Assembly: GCF_001543145.1 (NCBI RefSeq)
Contig: NZ_CP014160.1
Coordinates: forward strand, 1,240,001-1,304,000
Direction: 5' to 3'
Origin: Aerococcus sanguinicola
Lineage (GTDB): Bacteria; Bacillota; Bacilli; Lactobacillales; Aerococcaceae
DNA length: 64,000 bases
Below the pieces are notes generated by a model. It searched no databases and was not told the DNA's origin. It saw nothing but the letters and a program-made list of their open reading frames with translations. A program made the translations under genes and the position numbers. This document shows positions 42,195 through 53,074 of the stretch, piece by piece (the first letter of the stretch is position 1; the number at the start of each line of letters is the position of its first letter).

Positions 42195-43091
42195 ATGGTA
42201 GAAATGAAGAAGTTTTCAAAATTAATCACTGTATTAGGGAGTGCGGCTCTATTAGCTGCATGTGGTAACTCAGCTAGCGATAGCGGTGATTCTGAAGCTG
42301 ATGCAGGTGGCGCTTCTGGTGCTCCTGAAGGTTTAATCCAAGTGATCAGCCGTGAAGAAGGATCTGGTACACGTGATGCCTTTGTTGAAATTACAGGTGT
42401 TAAAGAAGGCGACAACGATAACACAACGGATATGGCAGATATCCAAAACTCAACAGACGGCGTGATGACTTCTGTCGCTGGGGACCCAGCAGCTATTGGT
42501 TACATTTCTTTAGGGTCATTAAACGATACCGTTAAGGCCTTAAATGTCAATGGCGTTGAACCAACTGAAGAAAATGTTGCTTCTGGTGAATATGCGATTG
42601 CTCGTCCATTTAATATTGTTCACAAGGGCGACTTAGAAGGCGCAGCTCAAGACTTCCATGACTTCATCTTCTCTAAGGAAGGCCAAGACATTATCTTAGC
42701 TGAAGGCTATGTGCCAGTGAAGAGTGATGCTGAGGCTTATGCCGGCGACGGTTCTGCAGAAGGAAATATCAATATCTCTGGTTCCACTTCTGTTGGCCCT
42801 GTTATGGAAAAATTAAAAGAAGAATATGAAAAGTTAAACCCAGGTGTAAGCATTAACATCACCCAAAACGGTTCTGGTGCAGGGGTACAAGCTGCCCAAG
42901 AAGGAACCGCTGATATCGGTATGGCTTCCCGTGAACTTAAGGAAGACGAAACAGATGTTGAAGCAGAAGCAATTGCCCAAGATGGGATTGCTGTTATTGT
43001 AAATAATGAAAATGGTTTAGGAGATATTACTTTAGAAAGTGTTAAAGGTATCTTCGTGGGTGAAATCACAGATTGGTCAGAAGTTAAATAG
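42195..43091 (+). CDS. pstS: Phosphate-binding lipoprotein PstS, circularly permuted
   Basis: This lipoprotein captures phosphate for the Pst ABC importer. It has a signal peptide and lipobox (LLAACGN), then an acidic Gly/Ser spacer. The order of the two lobes is unusual. The half with ISREEGSGTRDAF, AIGYISLGSL and IARPFNIV, which is C-terminal in classical PstS, comes first. The half with ISGSTSVGPVMEKL, GSGAGVQAAQEGTADIGMASREL and GEITDWSEV comes second and ends the protein. All ligand loops are kept, so it should bind phosphate. The 298-residue size is normal. Confidence 0.9.
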   Translation: MVEMKKFSKLITVLGSAALLAACGNSASDSGDSEADAGGASGAPEGLIQVISREEGSGTRDAFVEITGVKEGDNDNTTDMADIQNSTDGVMTSVAGDPAAIGYISLGSLNDTVKALNVNGVEPTEENVASGEYAIARPFNIVHKGDLEGAAQDFHDFIFSKEGQDIILAEGYVPVKSDAEAYAGDGSAEGNINISGSTSVGPVMEKLKEEYEKLNPGVSINITQNGSGAGVQAAQEGTADIGMASRELKEDETDVEAEAIAQDGIAVIVNNENGLGDITLESVKGIFVGEITDWSEVK

Positions 43092-43116
43092 TGACCTAGC
43101 TTAAGAAGAGAGGAGG

Positions 43117-43147
43117 ACAGCTACTATTGAACACTAGTAGCTGTTTT
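43117..43147 (+). terminator. Attenuator-like hairpin between pstS and pstC
   Basis: ACAGCTACTA (43117-43126) pairs with TAGTAGCTGT (43135-43144), followed by TTTTCC. Partial termination here would make more binding protein than permease. Confidence 0.65.
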
Positions 43148-43187
43148 CCAATGTTTATGAGACTTGTATATTTTAGAGGAGAAAGCA

Positions 43188-44066
43188 ATGAATCAAAATA
43201 ATACACTTGAAGTCGTAATGAAGTGGATTTTCTTCATCTGCGCCTTGCTGTCTATCTTTGCTTTAGCAGCAATTTGCTACTTCATTTTTGCACGCAGTAT
43301 TCCTTTCTTAGCTGACTATGGCCTGGGAAGCTTTCTGTTTGGTGATACTTGGAAGCCAACTAATGATATCTATGGGATTGCTCCAATGCTGGTTGGATCT
43401 TTCTATGTAACCTGCCTGGCTATTTTGTTTGGGGTTCCGACTGGCATTTTTACAGCAGTCTTTATGGCCTTCTACTGCCCTGACAAATTGCATAAAATCC
43501 TTAAACCTGGGGTCAACCTGATGGCTGGGATTCCATCCATCGTTTATGGTTACTTCGGTTTGGTGGTTTTAGTTCCGATTATCCGTAAGACGGTTCGGTC
43601 GATGGGAATTCCTTCCAGTGGGATGAGTGTATTTACAGCTGGCCTAGTTTTGGGTATTATGATCTTACCGACTATTATTACCATGTCCGAATCATCCTTG
43701 CGTGCGGTTCCTAAGTCCTATTACCAAGCTTCTGTTGGTTTGGGGGCAACTCACGACCGGACAGCCTACCGCATTATGGTACCAGCTGCTCGCTCGGGGA
43801 TTCTGGCCTCCGTTATTATGGGGATTGGTCGGGCTGTCGGCGAAACCATGGCGGTTATCATGGTAGCCGGGAACGCGGCTGTCTTCCCTAAAGGTCTCTT
43901 CCAAGGGACCCGGACCATGACAGCTAACATTATGCTAGAAATGGCCTATGCATCTGGCGACCACCGGAGCGCTTTGATTGCCACAGGGGCTGTACTCTTT
44001 GTCATCGTCCTAATGATCAACGGGATCTTAGCAGTTGTTAAACGCAAAGGAGGCGTGCAAGGCTAA
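43188..44066 (+). CDS. pstC: Phosphate ABC transporter permease PstC
   Basis: One of the two membrane subunits of the phosphate importer, 292 residues with six spans and the ABC permease motif GLGATHDRTAYRIMVPAARSG. GAGGAG lies six bases before the ATG at 43188; an in-frame ATG at 43164 has no such site. The stop codon overlaps the ATG of pstA. Confidence 0.93.
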   Translation: MNQNNTLEVVMKWIFFICALLSIFALAAICYFIFARSIPFLADYGLGSFLFGDTWKPTNDIYGIAPMLVGSFYVTCLAILFGVPTGIFTAVFMAFYCPDKLHKILKPGVNLMAGIPSIVYGYFGLVVLVPIIRKTVRSMGIPSSGMSVFTAGLVLGIMILPTIITMSESSLRAVPKSYYQASVGLGATHDRTAYRIMVPAARSGILASVIMGIGRAVGETMAVIMVAGNAAVFPKGLFQGTRTMTANIMLEMAYASGDHRSALIATGAVLFVIVLMINGILAVVKRKGGVQG

Positions 44067-44884
44067 TGGATAGAGCATTAAAGTACCTAACCTATTTCTT
44101 TACTATCGTAACTTTTGCTTGGCTTATCTATATTATCGGCTATGTGTTAATTAATGGGATTCCTTACCTATCAGCAGACCTTTTTGCCTTTGAGTATACA
44201 ACAGATAATGTGTCGATGATGCCCGCCATTATCACAACCATTTATGTGATCCTAGGAGCCTTGTTAATTGCTGTACCTCTGGGGGTCTTCGCTGGTTTTT
44301 ATTTGATTGAATATGCTGGTAAGAACAATAAATGGGTAGAAGCCATTCGGGTAGCTTCTGACACCTTATCAGGGGTTCCATCCATTGTTTATGGTTTGTT
44401 CGGGATGCTAGCCTTTGTTATTGCTGCTGGCTTCCAATATTCATTACTAGCAGGTATCTTGACCATGGCGGTTATGGTCCTTCCATTAATTATTCGGAAT
44501 ACCGAAGAAGGGCTGATGTCTGTTAGTGACAAGATGCGTGAAGGGAGCTTTGGTTTAGGGGCTGGTAAGCTACGGACCATCTTCAAGATTGTTTTACCAG
44601 TGGCTATGCCTGGTATCCTATCCGGTATCATCTTAGCGATTGGACGGATTGTTGGGGAAACGGCGGCTCTTATGTACACCTTAGGGACCGCAACTAGCTT
44701 GCCCGATAGCTTATTTGCATCTGGTCGGACACTGGCCTTACACATGTATATTTTATCAACAGAAGGCTTGCACCGTGACCAAGCCATGGCAACAGGTGTT
44801 GTCTTACTATTATTTGTATTAATTATCAACGGATTATCGACTTGGTTATCCAATAAATTAGGAGCTCAAGGGGGACAAAAATAA
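44066..44884 (+). CDS. pstA: Phosphate ABC transporter permease PstA
   Basis: The second permease subunit, 272 residues with six membrane spans and the coupling motif [21 protein letters not shown]. The segment [12 protein letters not shown] is shared with PstC, as usual. It overlaps pstC by one base and precedes pstB by one base, so the three are tightly coupled. Confidence 0.93.
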   Translation: MDRALKYLTYFFTIVTFAWLIYIIGYVLINGIPYLSADLFAFEYTTDNVSMMPAIITTIYVILGALLIAVPLGVFAGFYLIEYAGKNNKWVEAIRVASDTLSGVPSIVYGLFGMLAFVIAAGFQYSLLAGILTMAVMVLPLIIRNTEEGLMSVSDKMREGSFGLGAGKLRTIFKIVLPVAMPGILSGIILAIGRIVGETAALMYTLGTATSLPDSLFASGRTLALHMYILSTEGLHRDQAMATGVVLLLFVLIINGLSTWLSNKLGAQGGQK

Positions 44885-44885
44885 A

Positions 44886-45677
44886 ATGGCAGAAGAACAC
44901 AAAGTAACAATGACTGCTCGGAATATGAGCCTATTTTATGGCAATTTCCAAGCCTTGGAAGATATCGATATGGATATTTATGAAAAACAGGTAACCGCCT
45001 TAATCGGCCCATCAGGTTCAGGGAAATCAACCTTCTTAAAGAGTTTAAATCGTATGAATGACTTAATTGAAGGTTGCAAAATTACAGGTGAGATTGCTTT
45101 AGATGGTAAGGATATCTATGCCAAGGATGTCAATGTTAACCACTTGAGAAAACGGGTGGGGATGGTTTTCCAACAACCTAACCCCTTCCCTATGAGCATT
45201 TATGACAATGTGGCTTATGGTCCACGGACTCATGGCACTAAAGATAAGGCAGAATTAGATGAAATCGTGGAAACTTCTCTTAAAGGGGCTGCCATTTGGG
45301 ATGAAGTCAAAGACGACCTCAACAAGTCTGGTTTAGCGATTTCTGGTGGTCAGCAGCAACGGGTATGTATTGCACGTGCGCTTGCAGTAAAACCAGAAAT
45401 CTTATTGATGGATGAACCAACTTCAGCTTTGGACCCAATTTCAACCCTTAAAATTGAAGAACTTGTTCAAGAGTTGAAAGAAAAATATACCATTGTTATC
45501 GTAACCCACAATATGCAACAAGCAGCTCGGGTATCTGATTATACAGCATTCTTCTATGCTGATCCTGATCGTGCGCCTGGCCATTCACGGATCATTGAAT
45601 TCGGGCCAACCGAACAAATCTTCAATAATCCAAATAACGAACAGACAGCCGACTATGTTGCTGGACGTTTTGGTTAA
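44886..45677 (+). CDS. pstB: Phosphate ABC transporter ATPase PstB
   Basis: The ATPase of the importer, 263 residues. Walker A is [19 protein letters not shown], the signature is [16 protein letters not shown] and Walker B is [13 protein letters not shown]. The late [20 protein letters not shown] is typical of PstB. Only one pstB copy is present, and phoU, often the next gene, is absent; a terminator follows directly. Confidence 0.95.
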   Translation: MAEEHKVTMTARNMSLFYGNFQALEDIDMDIYEKQVTALIGPSGSGKSTFLKSLNRMNDLIEGCKITGEIALDGKDIYAKDVNVNHLRKRVGMVFQQPNPFPMSIYDNVAYGPRTHGTKDKAELDEIVETSLKGAAIWDEVKDDLNKSGLAISGGQQQRVCIARALAVKPEILLMDEPTSALDPISTLKIEELVQELKEKYTIVIVTHNMQQAARVSDYTAFFYADPDRAPGHSRIIEFGPTEQIFNNPNNEQTADYVAGRFG

Positions 45678-45695
45678 TCAAAATATATTTTACCT

Positions 45696-45726
45696 AGCCG
45701 GACCTCGAGTCCGGCTTATTTTTTTG
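45696..45726 (+). terminator. Terminator of the pst operon
   Basis: AGCCGGAC (45696-45703) pairs with GTCCGGCT (45709-45716), followed by TATTTTTTT. Confidence 0.85.
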
Positions 45727-45858
45727 CAAATCATTTGAGAATCGACTAGGAAAGCTTTAGAATGGGGCGTGGAGTATAATAATAGTTAATTCATTTAATC
45801 CATGCTATAATGAATCAGAACACTTGTTTGTATAGGTAAATAAATTGTCAAAGAAAGA

Positions 45859-48690
45859 GTGAAGTCTGTGAGAGATGAAATAGTGGTTCGTGGGGCACGT
45901 TCTCACAATTTAAAAAATATTGATGTTGAAATTCCACGCAATGAAATGGTCGTTGTAACAGGCTTATCAGGTTCGGGAAAGTCTTCTCTAGCCTTTGATA
46001 CGCTCTATGCGGAGGGACAGCGTCGTTATATTGAAAGCCTGTCAGCCTTCGCTCGTCAATTCTTAGGGAATTCTCGCAAAGCAGATGTCGATAGTATCGA
46101 TGGGTTGAGTCCTGCTATTTCAATTGACCAGAAGACCACCAACCGTAATCCTCGGTCAACCGTTGGAACGATTACAGAAGTGAACGATTACTTGCGTTTA
46201 CTTTACGCCCGGGTAGGTCAGCCTATTTGTCCCAATGACGGGACACCCATCGCTAGCCAGTCCATTGACCAGATGATCGAGCGGGCAGAAGCCTTGGAAG
46301 AGAGAACCCGCGTCCAAGTTATGGCACCGGTGGTTTACGGCAAGAAGGGCCAGCATAAACGATTATTGGAGAAGATTCAACAGCAGGGCTATGTCCGAGT
46401 TCAAATTGATGGCGAGCTCTATGATATCGAGGACCTGCCAGAACTAAATAAAAATCAGAAGCACAATATTAATATTGTAATCGACCGCTTAGTCATTAAG
46501 GAAGGTATCCGGACGCGCTTAGCGGATTCTTTGGAGACGGCTCTCCGCCTAACGGATGGCTATGCCCTTTTGGATATCATTGATGGGGAAGAGATCCTTT
46601 TTTCTGAGCATTATGCCTGCCCCCTATGTGGCTTTACCGTAGGAGAACTGGAACCTCGGCTCTTTTCCTTCAATGCCCCTTATGGACGTTGTGAAGTTTG
46701 CGATGGTTTGGGACAGAAATTGGTGGTTGACTTGGACTTACTGGTCCCTGATCCATCGAAAAGTCTAGAAGAGGGCGCCATTCAAGCCTGGAATTCTAAT
46801 TGGTCAGGCTACTATCCAACCCTCTTAAAACAAGCAGCGGAAGCCTTCGATATTCCTTTCGATAAAGCCTTTGAAGATTTGACTGAAGAGCAGAGGGACT
46901 TATTGCTCTATGGGTCTAAGGATGAGACCTTCCATTTTCACTATGTCAATGATTTTGGCAAGGTTCAAGATAAGGATATGACCTTTGAGGGAGTTGCTAA
47001 TAATGTCAGCCGGCGTTACCATAACAGTTCATCCAATATGGTGCGCGACAATATGCGACAATACTTAGCCGAATTGCCCTGTGACAAGTGCCATGGCAAA
47101 CGCTTGAATGAGCGGGCCCTCTGCGTCAAGGTCGAAGGTGAGGATATAGCAGAAGTAACGGCCATGCCCATTGAAAAAACAATCCACTTCTTTAAGCAAC
47201 TCCACTTGGGTGAACAGGATAGTGAAATTGCTGCACCGATTCTTGAAGAATTGCGGTCCCGGCTGGGCTTCTTACAAGAAGTTGGTCTCGATTATTTAAC
47301 GCTCGACCGGTCAGCCGGTACCTTATCGGGTGGGGAAGCCCAACGTATTCGTTTGGCTACCCAGATTGGATCTAACCTATCGGGTATCATGTATGTCCTA
47401 GATGAGCCTTCGATTGGTCTCCACCAAAGAGACAATGATCGCTTGATCCGCTCTCTGCAGAGAATGCGTGATTTAGGGAATACCCTCATCGTAGTGGAAC
47501 ACGATGAGGAGACCATGTGGGCTGCAGACTACCTGATCGATATGGGACCAGGCGCTGGAGAGCATGGGGGCGAAGTCGTGGCTAGCGGCCCCCCCCAAGA
47601 AGTAGCTCAAAATCCTGATTCGCTGACAGGCCGCTATCTGAGTGGAGACCTTGCCATTGAAGTCCCATCAGAGCGTCGTCAGGAAGATAAGGGCTGGCTA
47701 GAGATTAAGGGCGCCCGTCAAAATAACCTGAAAGGGATCGATGTCCGCTTGCCTATTGGGCGTTTGGATGTCGTGACCGGCGTTTCCGGATCGGGTAAGA
47801 GTTCGCTGATCAACGAAGTCCTCAAGAAGACCTTGGCTCGCGATCTCAACCGGGCGCAAATTCATCCCGGTAAGTCAGACAGTGTCTCGGGTTATGAGGG
47901 CCTAGATAAGATTATTGATATTGACCAGAGCCCAATCGGTCGGACACCCCGGTCGAATCCAGCGACCTATACCTCTGTATTTGACGATATCCGGGAACTC
48001 TTTGCCCAAACCAATGAGGCGAAGATCCGTGGCTACAATAAGGGACGCTTTTCCTTTAATGTCAAAGGAGGGCGCTGTGAGGCCTGCAAGGGTGACGGGA
48101 TCCTTAAGGTAGAGATGCACTTCTTGCCGGATGTCTACGTGCCTTGCGAGCTCTGTAAGGGGACCCGCTACAATGCGGAGACCTTGGAAGTCACTTATAA
48201 AGGAAAGAATATTGCGGAGGTCTTGGACATGCGGGCTGAGGAAGCCTTAGACTTCTTCTCTGCGGTGCCAAAGATCAAGCGTAAATTACAGACCATGGTG
48301 GATGTGGGCTTGGGCTATGTTAGCCTGGGTCAACCTGCGCCCTCGCTTTCCGGTGGTGAAGCCCAACGGATGAAATTAGCTAGTGAGCTCCAGCGCGTGG
48401 CGACAGGGAAGACGGTCTATATCCTTGATGAACCAACGACCGGCTTACATAGTCATGATATTAAGCGTCTCTTAGAGGTCCTCCAGCGTCTAGTGGATGC
48501 GGGAAACACGGTGATTATTATTGAACATAATCTAGATGTGATTAAAACCGCCGATTATATTGTTGATCTGGGACCAGAAGGCGGCGAAAAGGGTGGCCAG
48601 CTCGTTGCTGGTGGGACCCCTGAGGAAGTGGCCCAAGTGGAAGCTTCCTACACCGGTCAATACCTAAAACCATTACTGGAAAAAGAATAA
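45859..48690 (+). CDS. uvrA: Excinuclease ABC subunit A
   Basis: UvrA finds bulky DNA lesions and loads UvrB in nucleotide excision repair. The 943-residue protein has two ABC ATPase modules ([20 protein letters not shown] and [15 protein letters not shown]) and the zinc modules CPLCGF ... CEVCDG and CEACKGDG ... CELCKG. Both signature motifs ([24 protein letters not shown]) are intact. The start is a GTG at 45859, or a second GTG at 45868. uvrB, its usual neighbour, is not in this window. Confidence 0.96.
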   Translation: MKSVRDEIVVRGARSHNLKNIDVEIPRNEMVVVTGLSGSGKSSLAFDTLYAEGQRRYIESLSAFARQFLGNSRKADVDSIDGLSPAISIDQKTTNRNPRSTVGTITEVNDYLRLLYARVGQPICPNDGTPIASQSIDQMIERAEALEERTRVQVMAPVVYGKKGQHKRLLEKIQQQGYVRVQIDGELYDIEDLPELNKNQKHNINIVIDRLVIKEGIRTRLADSLETALRLTDGYALLDIIDGEEILFSEHYACPLCGFTVGELEPRLFSFNAPYGRCEVCDGLGQKLVVDLDLLVPDPSKSLEEGAIQAWNSNWSGYYPTLLKQAAEAFDIPFDKAFEDLTEEQRDLLLYGSKDETFHFHYVNDFGKVQDKDMTFEGVANNVSRRYHNSSSNMVRDNMRQYLAELPCDKCHGKRLNERALCVKVEGEDIAEVTAMPIEKTIHFFKQLHLGEQDSEIAAPILEELRSRLGFLQEVGLDYLTLDRSAGTLSGGEAQRIRLATQIGSNLSGIMYVLDEPSIGLHQRDNDRLIRSLQRMRDLGNTLIVVEHDEETMWAADYLIDMGPGAGEHGGEVVASGPPQEVAQNPDSLTGRYLSGDLAIEVPSERRQEDKGWLEIKGARQNNLKGIDVRLPIGRLDVVTGVSGSGKSSLINEVLKKTLARDLNRAQIHPGKSDSVSGYEGLDKIIDIDQSPIGRTPRSNPATYTSVFDDIRELFAQTNEAKIRGYNKGRFSFNVKGGRCEACKGDGILKVEMHFLPDVYVPCELCKGTRYNAETLEVTYKGKNIAEVLDMRAEEALDFFSAVPKIKRKLQTMVDVGLGYVSLGQPAPSLSGGEAQRMKLASELQRVATGKTVYILDEPTTGLHSHDIKRLLEVLQRLVDAGNTVIIIEHNLDVIKTADYIVDLGPEGGEKGGQLVAGGTPEEVAQVEASYTGQYLKPLLEKE

Positions 48691-48698
48691 GTTGTGTC

Positions 48699-48732
48699 AA
48701 AGAGGGTGGACGAATTTACCAGCCTCTTTTTC
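48699..48732 (+). terminator. Terminator of uvrA
   Basis: AAAGAGGGTGG pairs with CCAGCCTCTTT (one mismatch), followed by TTT. Confidence 0.7.
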
Positions 48733-48750
48733 ACCGAGTGAGGAGTCCAT

Positions 48751-49911
48751 ATGAAAATTATCCATACTTCCGATTGGCATATCGGAAAAGTGATCAATGA
48801 AAGAAGTCTGCTCGATGACCAGGCGGATGTTTTAACGGCATGGATCAGTCAGGTAGCAGAGATGGGGCCAGATCTTGTGATTATTGCGGGGGATCTTTAT
48901 GACCGGTCCCTTCCTAATCGCGAGAGTGTCCACCTGTGCAATCAATTATTGACCCAGATGTCGGAAGAAATCGCTTGCCCCATTTGTATTATCTCGGGCA
49001 ACCATGATAGCGGGGAGCGCATCGACTATGCTTCCGCTATCTTAGAAAAGGAGGGCCTCTACTTAGAGGGCATGGTCAAAAAAGAAATCCGCCGTGTCTG
49101 TCTGGAAGAGGCTGATGTTTATCTCCTGCCCTACAGTGACTATGGTCAAATCCAAAAGTTATACCCTGACCAGACAATCCGCTCTATGGCCGATGCGCTA
49201 GCGGTTCAAATCCAAACCATTAAGGCGGGGGACTGGCGACCTGACCGGCTCAACCTCCTAGTCTTCCATGGCTATGTAACCAATGTCGATTTGGACGAGG
49301 CGGGGGCAGATTTAGAGCACACGGAGTCTGAACGTCCCCTGAGCATGGGGAACTCTGCCTATGTTCCTGCTGATCTTTTTGAGGATTTTGACTATGTTGC
49401 CCTAGGACACTTGCACGGCCGCCAGTTTGTTAAAAACCAGCATATCTACTACAGTGGGTCTCCCTTAAAATACTCAAAATCGGAAGCCCGCCAGCGCAAG
49501 GTTTTTTTAGAAGTTGATCTGACCAAGGAAGACCTGACCGTTACCCCCCATCCCATCCAGCCTAAATATGATTTGCGGCAGGTAAAGGGGACTTTTGAAG
49601 ACTTAATGGCCGACCAGTCTGATGACTACCTCTATGTGGAACTGACCGATGCCCAGCCCGTCCATGAAGCGATGGCACGCTTGCGCCAAGTCTATCCCCA
49701 CATTATGGCCTTGACCTACTCGGCCCTAGAAGTCGATCAACCACAATCTGAAACAGGCTACCAGGCCCAGCAAAAAGAAGCTTTAGACCAGGTCTTTGCC
49801 GATTTTTATGAAGATCAAACGGGCCAGGTCTTGACGGCTTACCAAGAGCAAGTGGTTAAGCAAATCATGGCTGAGGCCCAAGGCAGAGGAGAGGAGGCAG
49901 GTGACCAATGA
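48751..49911 (+). CDS. sbcD: DNA repair exonuclease SbcD (Mre11-like)
   Basis: The nuclease subunit of SbcCD, which opens hairpins and processes DNA ends. The 386-residue protein has the calcineurin-like phosphoesterase motifs HTSDWHIGK, IIAGDLYDRSLPN, ISGNHDSGERI, VFHGYV and LGHLHG. It overlaps sbcC by 4 bp. In a genome with palindromic repeats like those found here, SbcCD would be relevant to their stability. Confidence 0.94.
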   Translation: MKIIHTSDWHIGKVINERSLLDDQADVLTAWISQVAEMGPDLVIIAGDLYDRSLPNRESVHLCNQLLTQMSEEIACPICIISGNHDSGERIDYASAILEKEGLYLEGMVKKEIRRVCLEEADVYLLPYSDYGQIQKLYPDQTIRSMADALAVQIQTIKAGDWRPDRLNLLVFHGYVTNVDLDEAGADLEHTESERPLSMGNSAYVPADLFEDFDYVALGHLHGRQFVKNQHIYYSGSPLKYSKSEARQRKVFLEVDLTKEDLTVTPHPIQPKYDLRQVKGTFEDLMADQSDDYLYVELTDAQPVHEAMARLRQVYPHIMALTYSALEVDQPQSETGYQAQQKEALDQVFADFYEDQTGQVLTAYQEQVVKQIMAEAQGRGEEAGDQ

Positions 49912-52900
49912 AACCGATTATATTAGAGATGCAAGCTTTTGGTCCCTACCGTGAGCGGATGCAGATTGATTTCCGGGACCTAGGCCAGACCCAGTTGTTT
50001 CTAATTACGGGACCCACTGGCGCTGGTAAGACAACCATATTCGATGCCATTGTCTATGCCCTCTATGGTAAGACCAGCGGCAGTTCGCGCCAGGAGGCTG
50101 AGCTCAAATCAGACTTAGCCAGTGACCATGAACTGTCCTATATTTATTTGAGCTTTGAACTTGGCGGAAAGACTTATTCCGTTAAACGTATTCCCCAGCA
50201 AAAGGGCCCCAGTCCCAAAACCCAACGTCCGATCAACCTGAAGGCAAGTGTGACTTTCGACCGAGGGGACCGGGTCTTCCAAAAGACCCAAGAAGCCAAC
50301 CAGGCCCTAGAAGAACTATTAGGCCTCAGTGTCGACCAGTTCCGACAAATTGTGATGCTGCCCCAGGGTGAATTCAAGCAGCTCTTAGAGGCCCCTAGCC
50401 GTGAAAAAGAGGTCATCTTTCGCAAGATTTTTACGACCTACCATCTTAAAAACTTCCAGGATGACCTCCTGGCTAAGAAACAAGCTTTAGAAAAAGAAAT
50501 GGGCCAAGACTACCAAGCCCTTAAGGAGGACAAAACGGATATCCTGGACCTGCTAGATGAAGCGAGTCAAGAAGCTTTAAGAGAAGCTGCTAATCAAGAA
50601 GACTTCGCAGCTTTTGCGGACCAAGTGGCGGAGGCTTTGGAAAACCAGCGAGCAGGTGTTAAGGCAGCGGAAAAGAAGATCGGAGACGGGCAAGCAGAAA
50701 GTCAGGTGCTCAACCAGCACTTAGAGCGCTTAAAAGAAGCGGACCGCTTGGCCCAAGCACAAGTTGACTTGGATCAAAAGTCTTCGGTCTATCATAAGGC
50801 CAAGGCGGACTGGGACTTCTATCAAAAAACGCGGCCCCTGGCTAAGAACCAAGCTGACTTGGAACAATTGGCGGAAGTCATTAGCCAGGAGAGAAAGCGC
50901 CTGGGGGAAGTCGAAGCAGAAGCTAGCCAATACCAGGCCGCTAAAGAAGCTGCTCAAACTAGCTTAGAAGCCAGTCAAGACTCCTATGCCCAAGTCGACG
51001 ACTGGGAGGAAAAGCTGGCTCAGATGCGCTTGGAGGAACACGACTTAAAGACCTGGTTGAAGAAAAGGGAAGGTGCCCAAGCACTTGACCAATCCATCCA
51101 GACGAGTCAAAAGAGACTTCTTGCGCTTCAGGAAGACCAGGAAGGCTTCGCGCAAAAGATTGACCTAGCTAAAGAAAAAGCTCAGCAGCTCCAGAATCAG
51201 TGGCTGAATCCTGACGACTTGCTTAAGGAGCGCTACCAATTGGAAAATAAGCAGGCAACTTATGCGACTTACCGCCACTTAATGGCAAGCAAGCAGGAGC
51301 AGACAGACCAGCTTAGCCAGCTGGAGCTAGACTACCAAGCGGCTCAAGAGACTTGGCGGCAGACTCAGTCGGCGCTTGAAGCAGGTCGGCTCAGGGAGCA
51401 AGCGGATTACCTGGGCAAGTTAGCGGCTGACTTAGTCCCTGGCCAGGCTTGTCCGCTTTGTGGGAGCTTGGACCACCCGGCAGTTTATGAAGGGACAAGT
51501 GACCAAGAGGGGCCGGTGCCAGACACTGACAGTTTAGAAGCTGAGGAGCGCCAGGCCTACCAGGATTTGACCCAGCTGGGTAGCCAACTGGGCTATGCCC
51601 AAAAAGAAATGCAGAAGCTTACAGACCAGCTAGAAGACCAGGCAAAAGAAGGGAATTTCTCTTCTGACTTAGTAGAAGAAGATCGTCGCCTAAAGACCCA
51701 AGCGGACCAGCTACTAGCTAAAGAGAAGGCCCAAGCTCAGCGACAAAGGGACTATGACCAGGTCCAAGAAGATCTCGTGACCTACCAAGAAAAACAAGTT
51801 GCGGTCAGACAAGAAGAAGGTCAGCTCGAGGAACGTTTGGATAACCAGGAAAGGCAGTATAAGGACTTAAAAGAAGACATGCAGGCTTTGGCTGCCCAGC
51901 TAAACTACCAGGAAATGGATGACCTCCTGGCTGCTGAAAAAGAACTTGAACAGAAAATTCAAAAGGTAAAAGAGGCCTATCAAAAAGCTCAAGCCAGCTT
52001 CCAAGCAGCAAGTGACCAAGTAGTTCGCTTAAAAGCACAGAAAGCGGGCTTGGAAGAGAGCCTGGGACGGCAAGACCAGCGTTACCAAGAGGGCTGGTCA
52101 CACTTCCAGGCAAGCCTAACCGATTTTGATCTCACGGCCGAAGACCTTTCTAACTACCACCGTGCGGATAAAGATTGGTCAGCTGTGGAGAAATTTTGGC
52201 GAAATTATGAACAGGACCGTTATGCTCTGGACCAACAAATAGCCAAGAATCGGCAGGCCTTGGCTGCTAGGGAGGAGGCTTTAGACCTTGACCAAACTCA
52301 AGCCCGTCTCCAGGAAGTAAGCGAGCAAGTTCAAAAAGAACAACAATACCGGGATAGACGCTTGACCCAGCTGACCCGCCTAGACCAGCTCGACCAGGCC
52401 TTCAATGCCCGCTTAGCCCGCTACCAAGCGCAATCCCAACATTACGGGGAATTGGTCTTACTCGCTGAAGTCGCTAACGGGACACGATCAGGCAGCCAAC
52501 GTATTTCTTTTGAGCGCTATATCTTAGCTTATTACTTTGATCAGATTATCCAGCAGGCCAATCGACGCTTTAAGCAGATGACGAGTGGCCGCTATCAGTT
52601 CTTGCGTGAACGTACAGACAAGGGGGGAACAGCTGCTAAGGGTTTAGACTTGGCGGTAATGGATTATTATTCCGGTAGCAGCCGCAGCGTCCAGTCCCTA
52701 TCAGGGGGTGAGAGCTTTAAGGCTTCACTCTCCCTGGCCCTAGCCTTAAGCGATGTGATCCAAAATCATGCAGGTGGTATTGAAATTTCAACCCTCTTTA
52801 TTGACGAGGGCTTTGGTAGTTTGGATGAAGAGTCCCTCCACCAGGCCATGGATACCCTGATTGAGCTCCAGGAAGCCAGTGGCCGCTTGATTGCGATTAT

Positions 52901-53000
52901 TTCCCACGTGGAGGAATTGAAGCAGGAGCTGCCCGTTCAATTGGCGGTGACAGCCAGTCCAGCAGGCAGCCGCTGTGCCTTTCGGGGGCTTACAAGATAA
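49908..53000 (+). CDS. sbcC: DNA repair ATPase SbcC (Rad50-like)
   Basis: The SMC-like ATPase subunit of SbcCD, 1030 residues. Walker A (ITGPTGAGKTTIFDAIVYALYG) is at the N terminus, then long coiled coils rich in Gln, Glu and Lys on both sides of a zinc hook (CPLCGS, about residue 513). The C-terminal ATPase half has LSGGESFKASLSLALALS and LFIDEGFGSLDEESL. The size and order are standard. Confidence 0.94.
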   Translation: MKPIILEMQAFGPYRERMQIDFRDLGQTQLFLITGPTGAGKTTIFDAIVYALYGKTSGSSRQEAELKSDLASDHELSYIYLSFELGGKTYSVKRIPQQKGPSPKTQRPINLKASVTFDRGDRVFQKTQEANQALEELLGLSVDQFRQIVMLPQGEFKQLLEAPSREKEVIFRKIFTTYHLKNFQDDLLAKKQALEKEMGQDYQALKEDKTDILDLLDEASQEALREAANQEDFAAFADQVAEALENQRAGVKAAEKKIGDGQAESQVLNQHLERLKEADRLAQAQVDLDQKSSVYHKAKADWDFYQKTRPLAKNQADLEQLAEVISQERKRLGEVEAEASQYQAAKEAAQTSLEASQDSYAQVDDWEEKLAQMRLEEHDLKTWLKKREGAQALDQSIQTSQKRLLALQEDQEGFAQKIDLAKEKAQQLQNQWLNPDDLLKERYQLENKQATYATYRHLMASKQEQTDQLSQLELDYQAAQETWRQTQSALEAGRLREQADYLGKLAADLVPGQACPLCGSLDHPAVYEGTSDQEGPVPDTDSLEAEERQAYQDLTQLGSQLGYAQKEMQKLTDQLEDQAKEGNFSSDLVEEDRRLKTQADQLLAKEKAQAQRQRDYDQVQEDLVTYQEKQVAVRQEEGQLEERLDNQERQYKDLKEDMQALAAQLNYQEMDDLLAAEKELEQKIQKVKEAYQKAQASFQAASDQVVRLKAQKAGLEESLGRQDQRYQEGWSHFQASLTDFDLTAEDLSNYHRADKDWSAVEKFWRNYEQDRYALDQQIAKNRQALAAREEALDLDQTQARLQEVSEQVQKEQQYRDRRLTQLTRLDQLDQAFNARLARYQAQSQHYGELVLLAEVANGTRSGSQRISFERYILAYYFDQIIQQANRRFKQMTSGRYQFLRERTDKGGTAAKGLDLAVMDYYSGSSRSVQSLSGGESFKASLSLALALSDVIQNHAGGIEISTLFIDEGFGSLDEESLHQAMDTLIELQEASGRLIAIISHVEELKQELPVQLAVTASPAGSRCAFRGLTR

Positions 53001-53074
53001 ATACATCTCAGGGCCTATGTTAAAACTTGAAAAAATTGAGATAATAGGTTCAAGATAAACAAGGAGGCGACACG

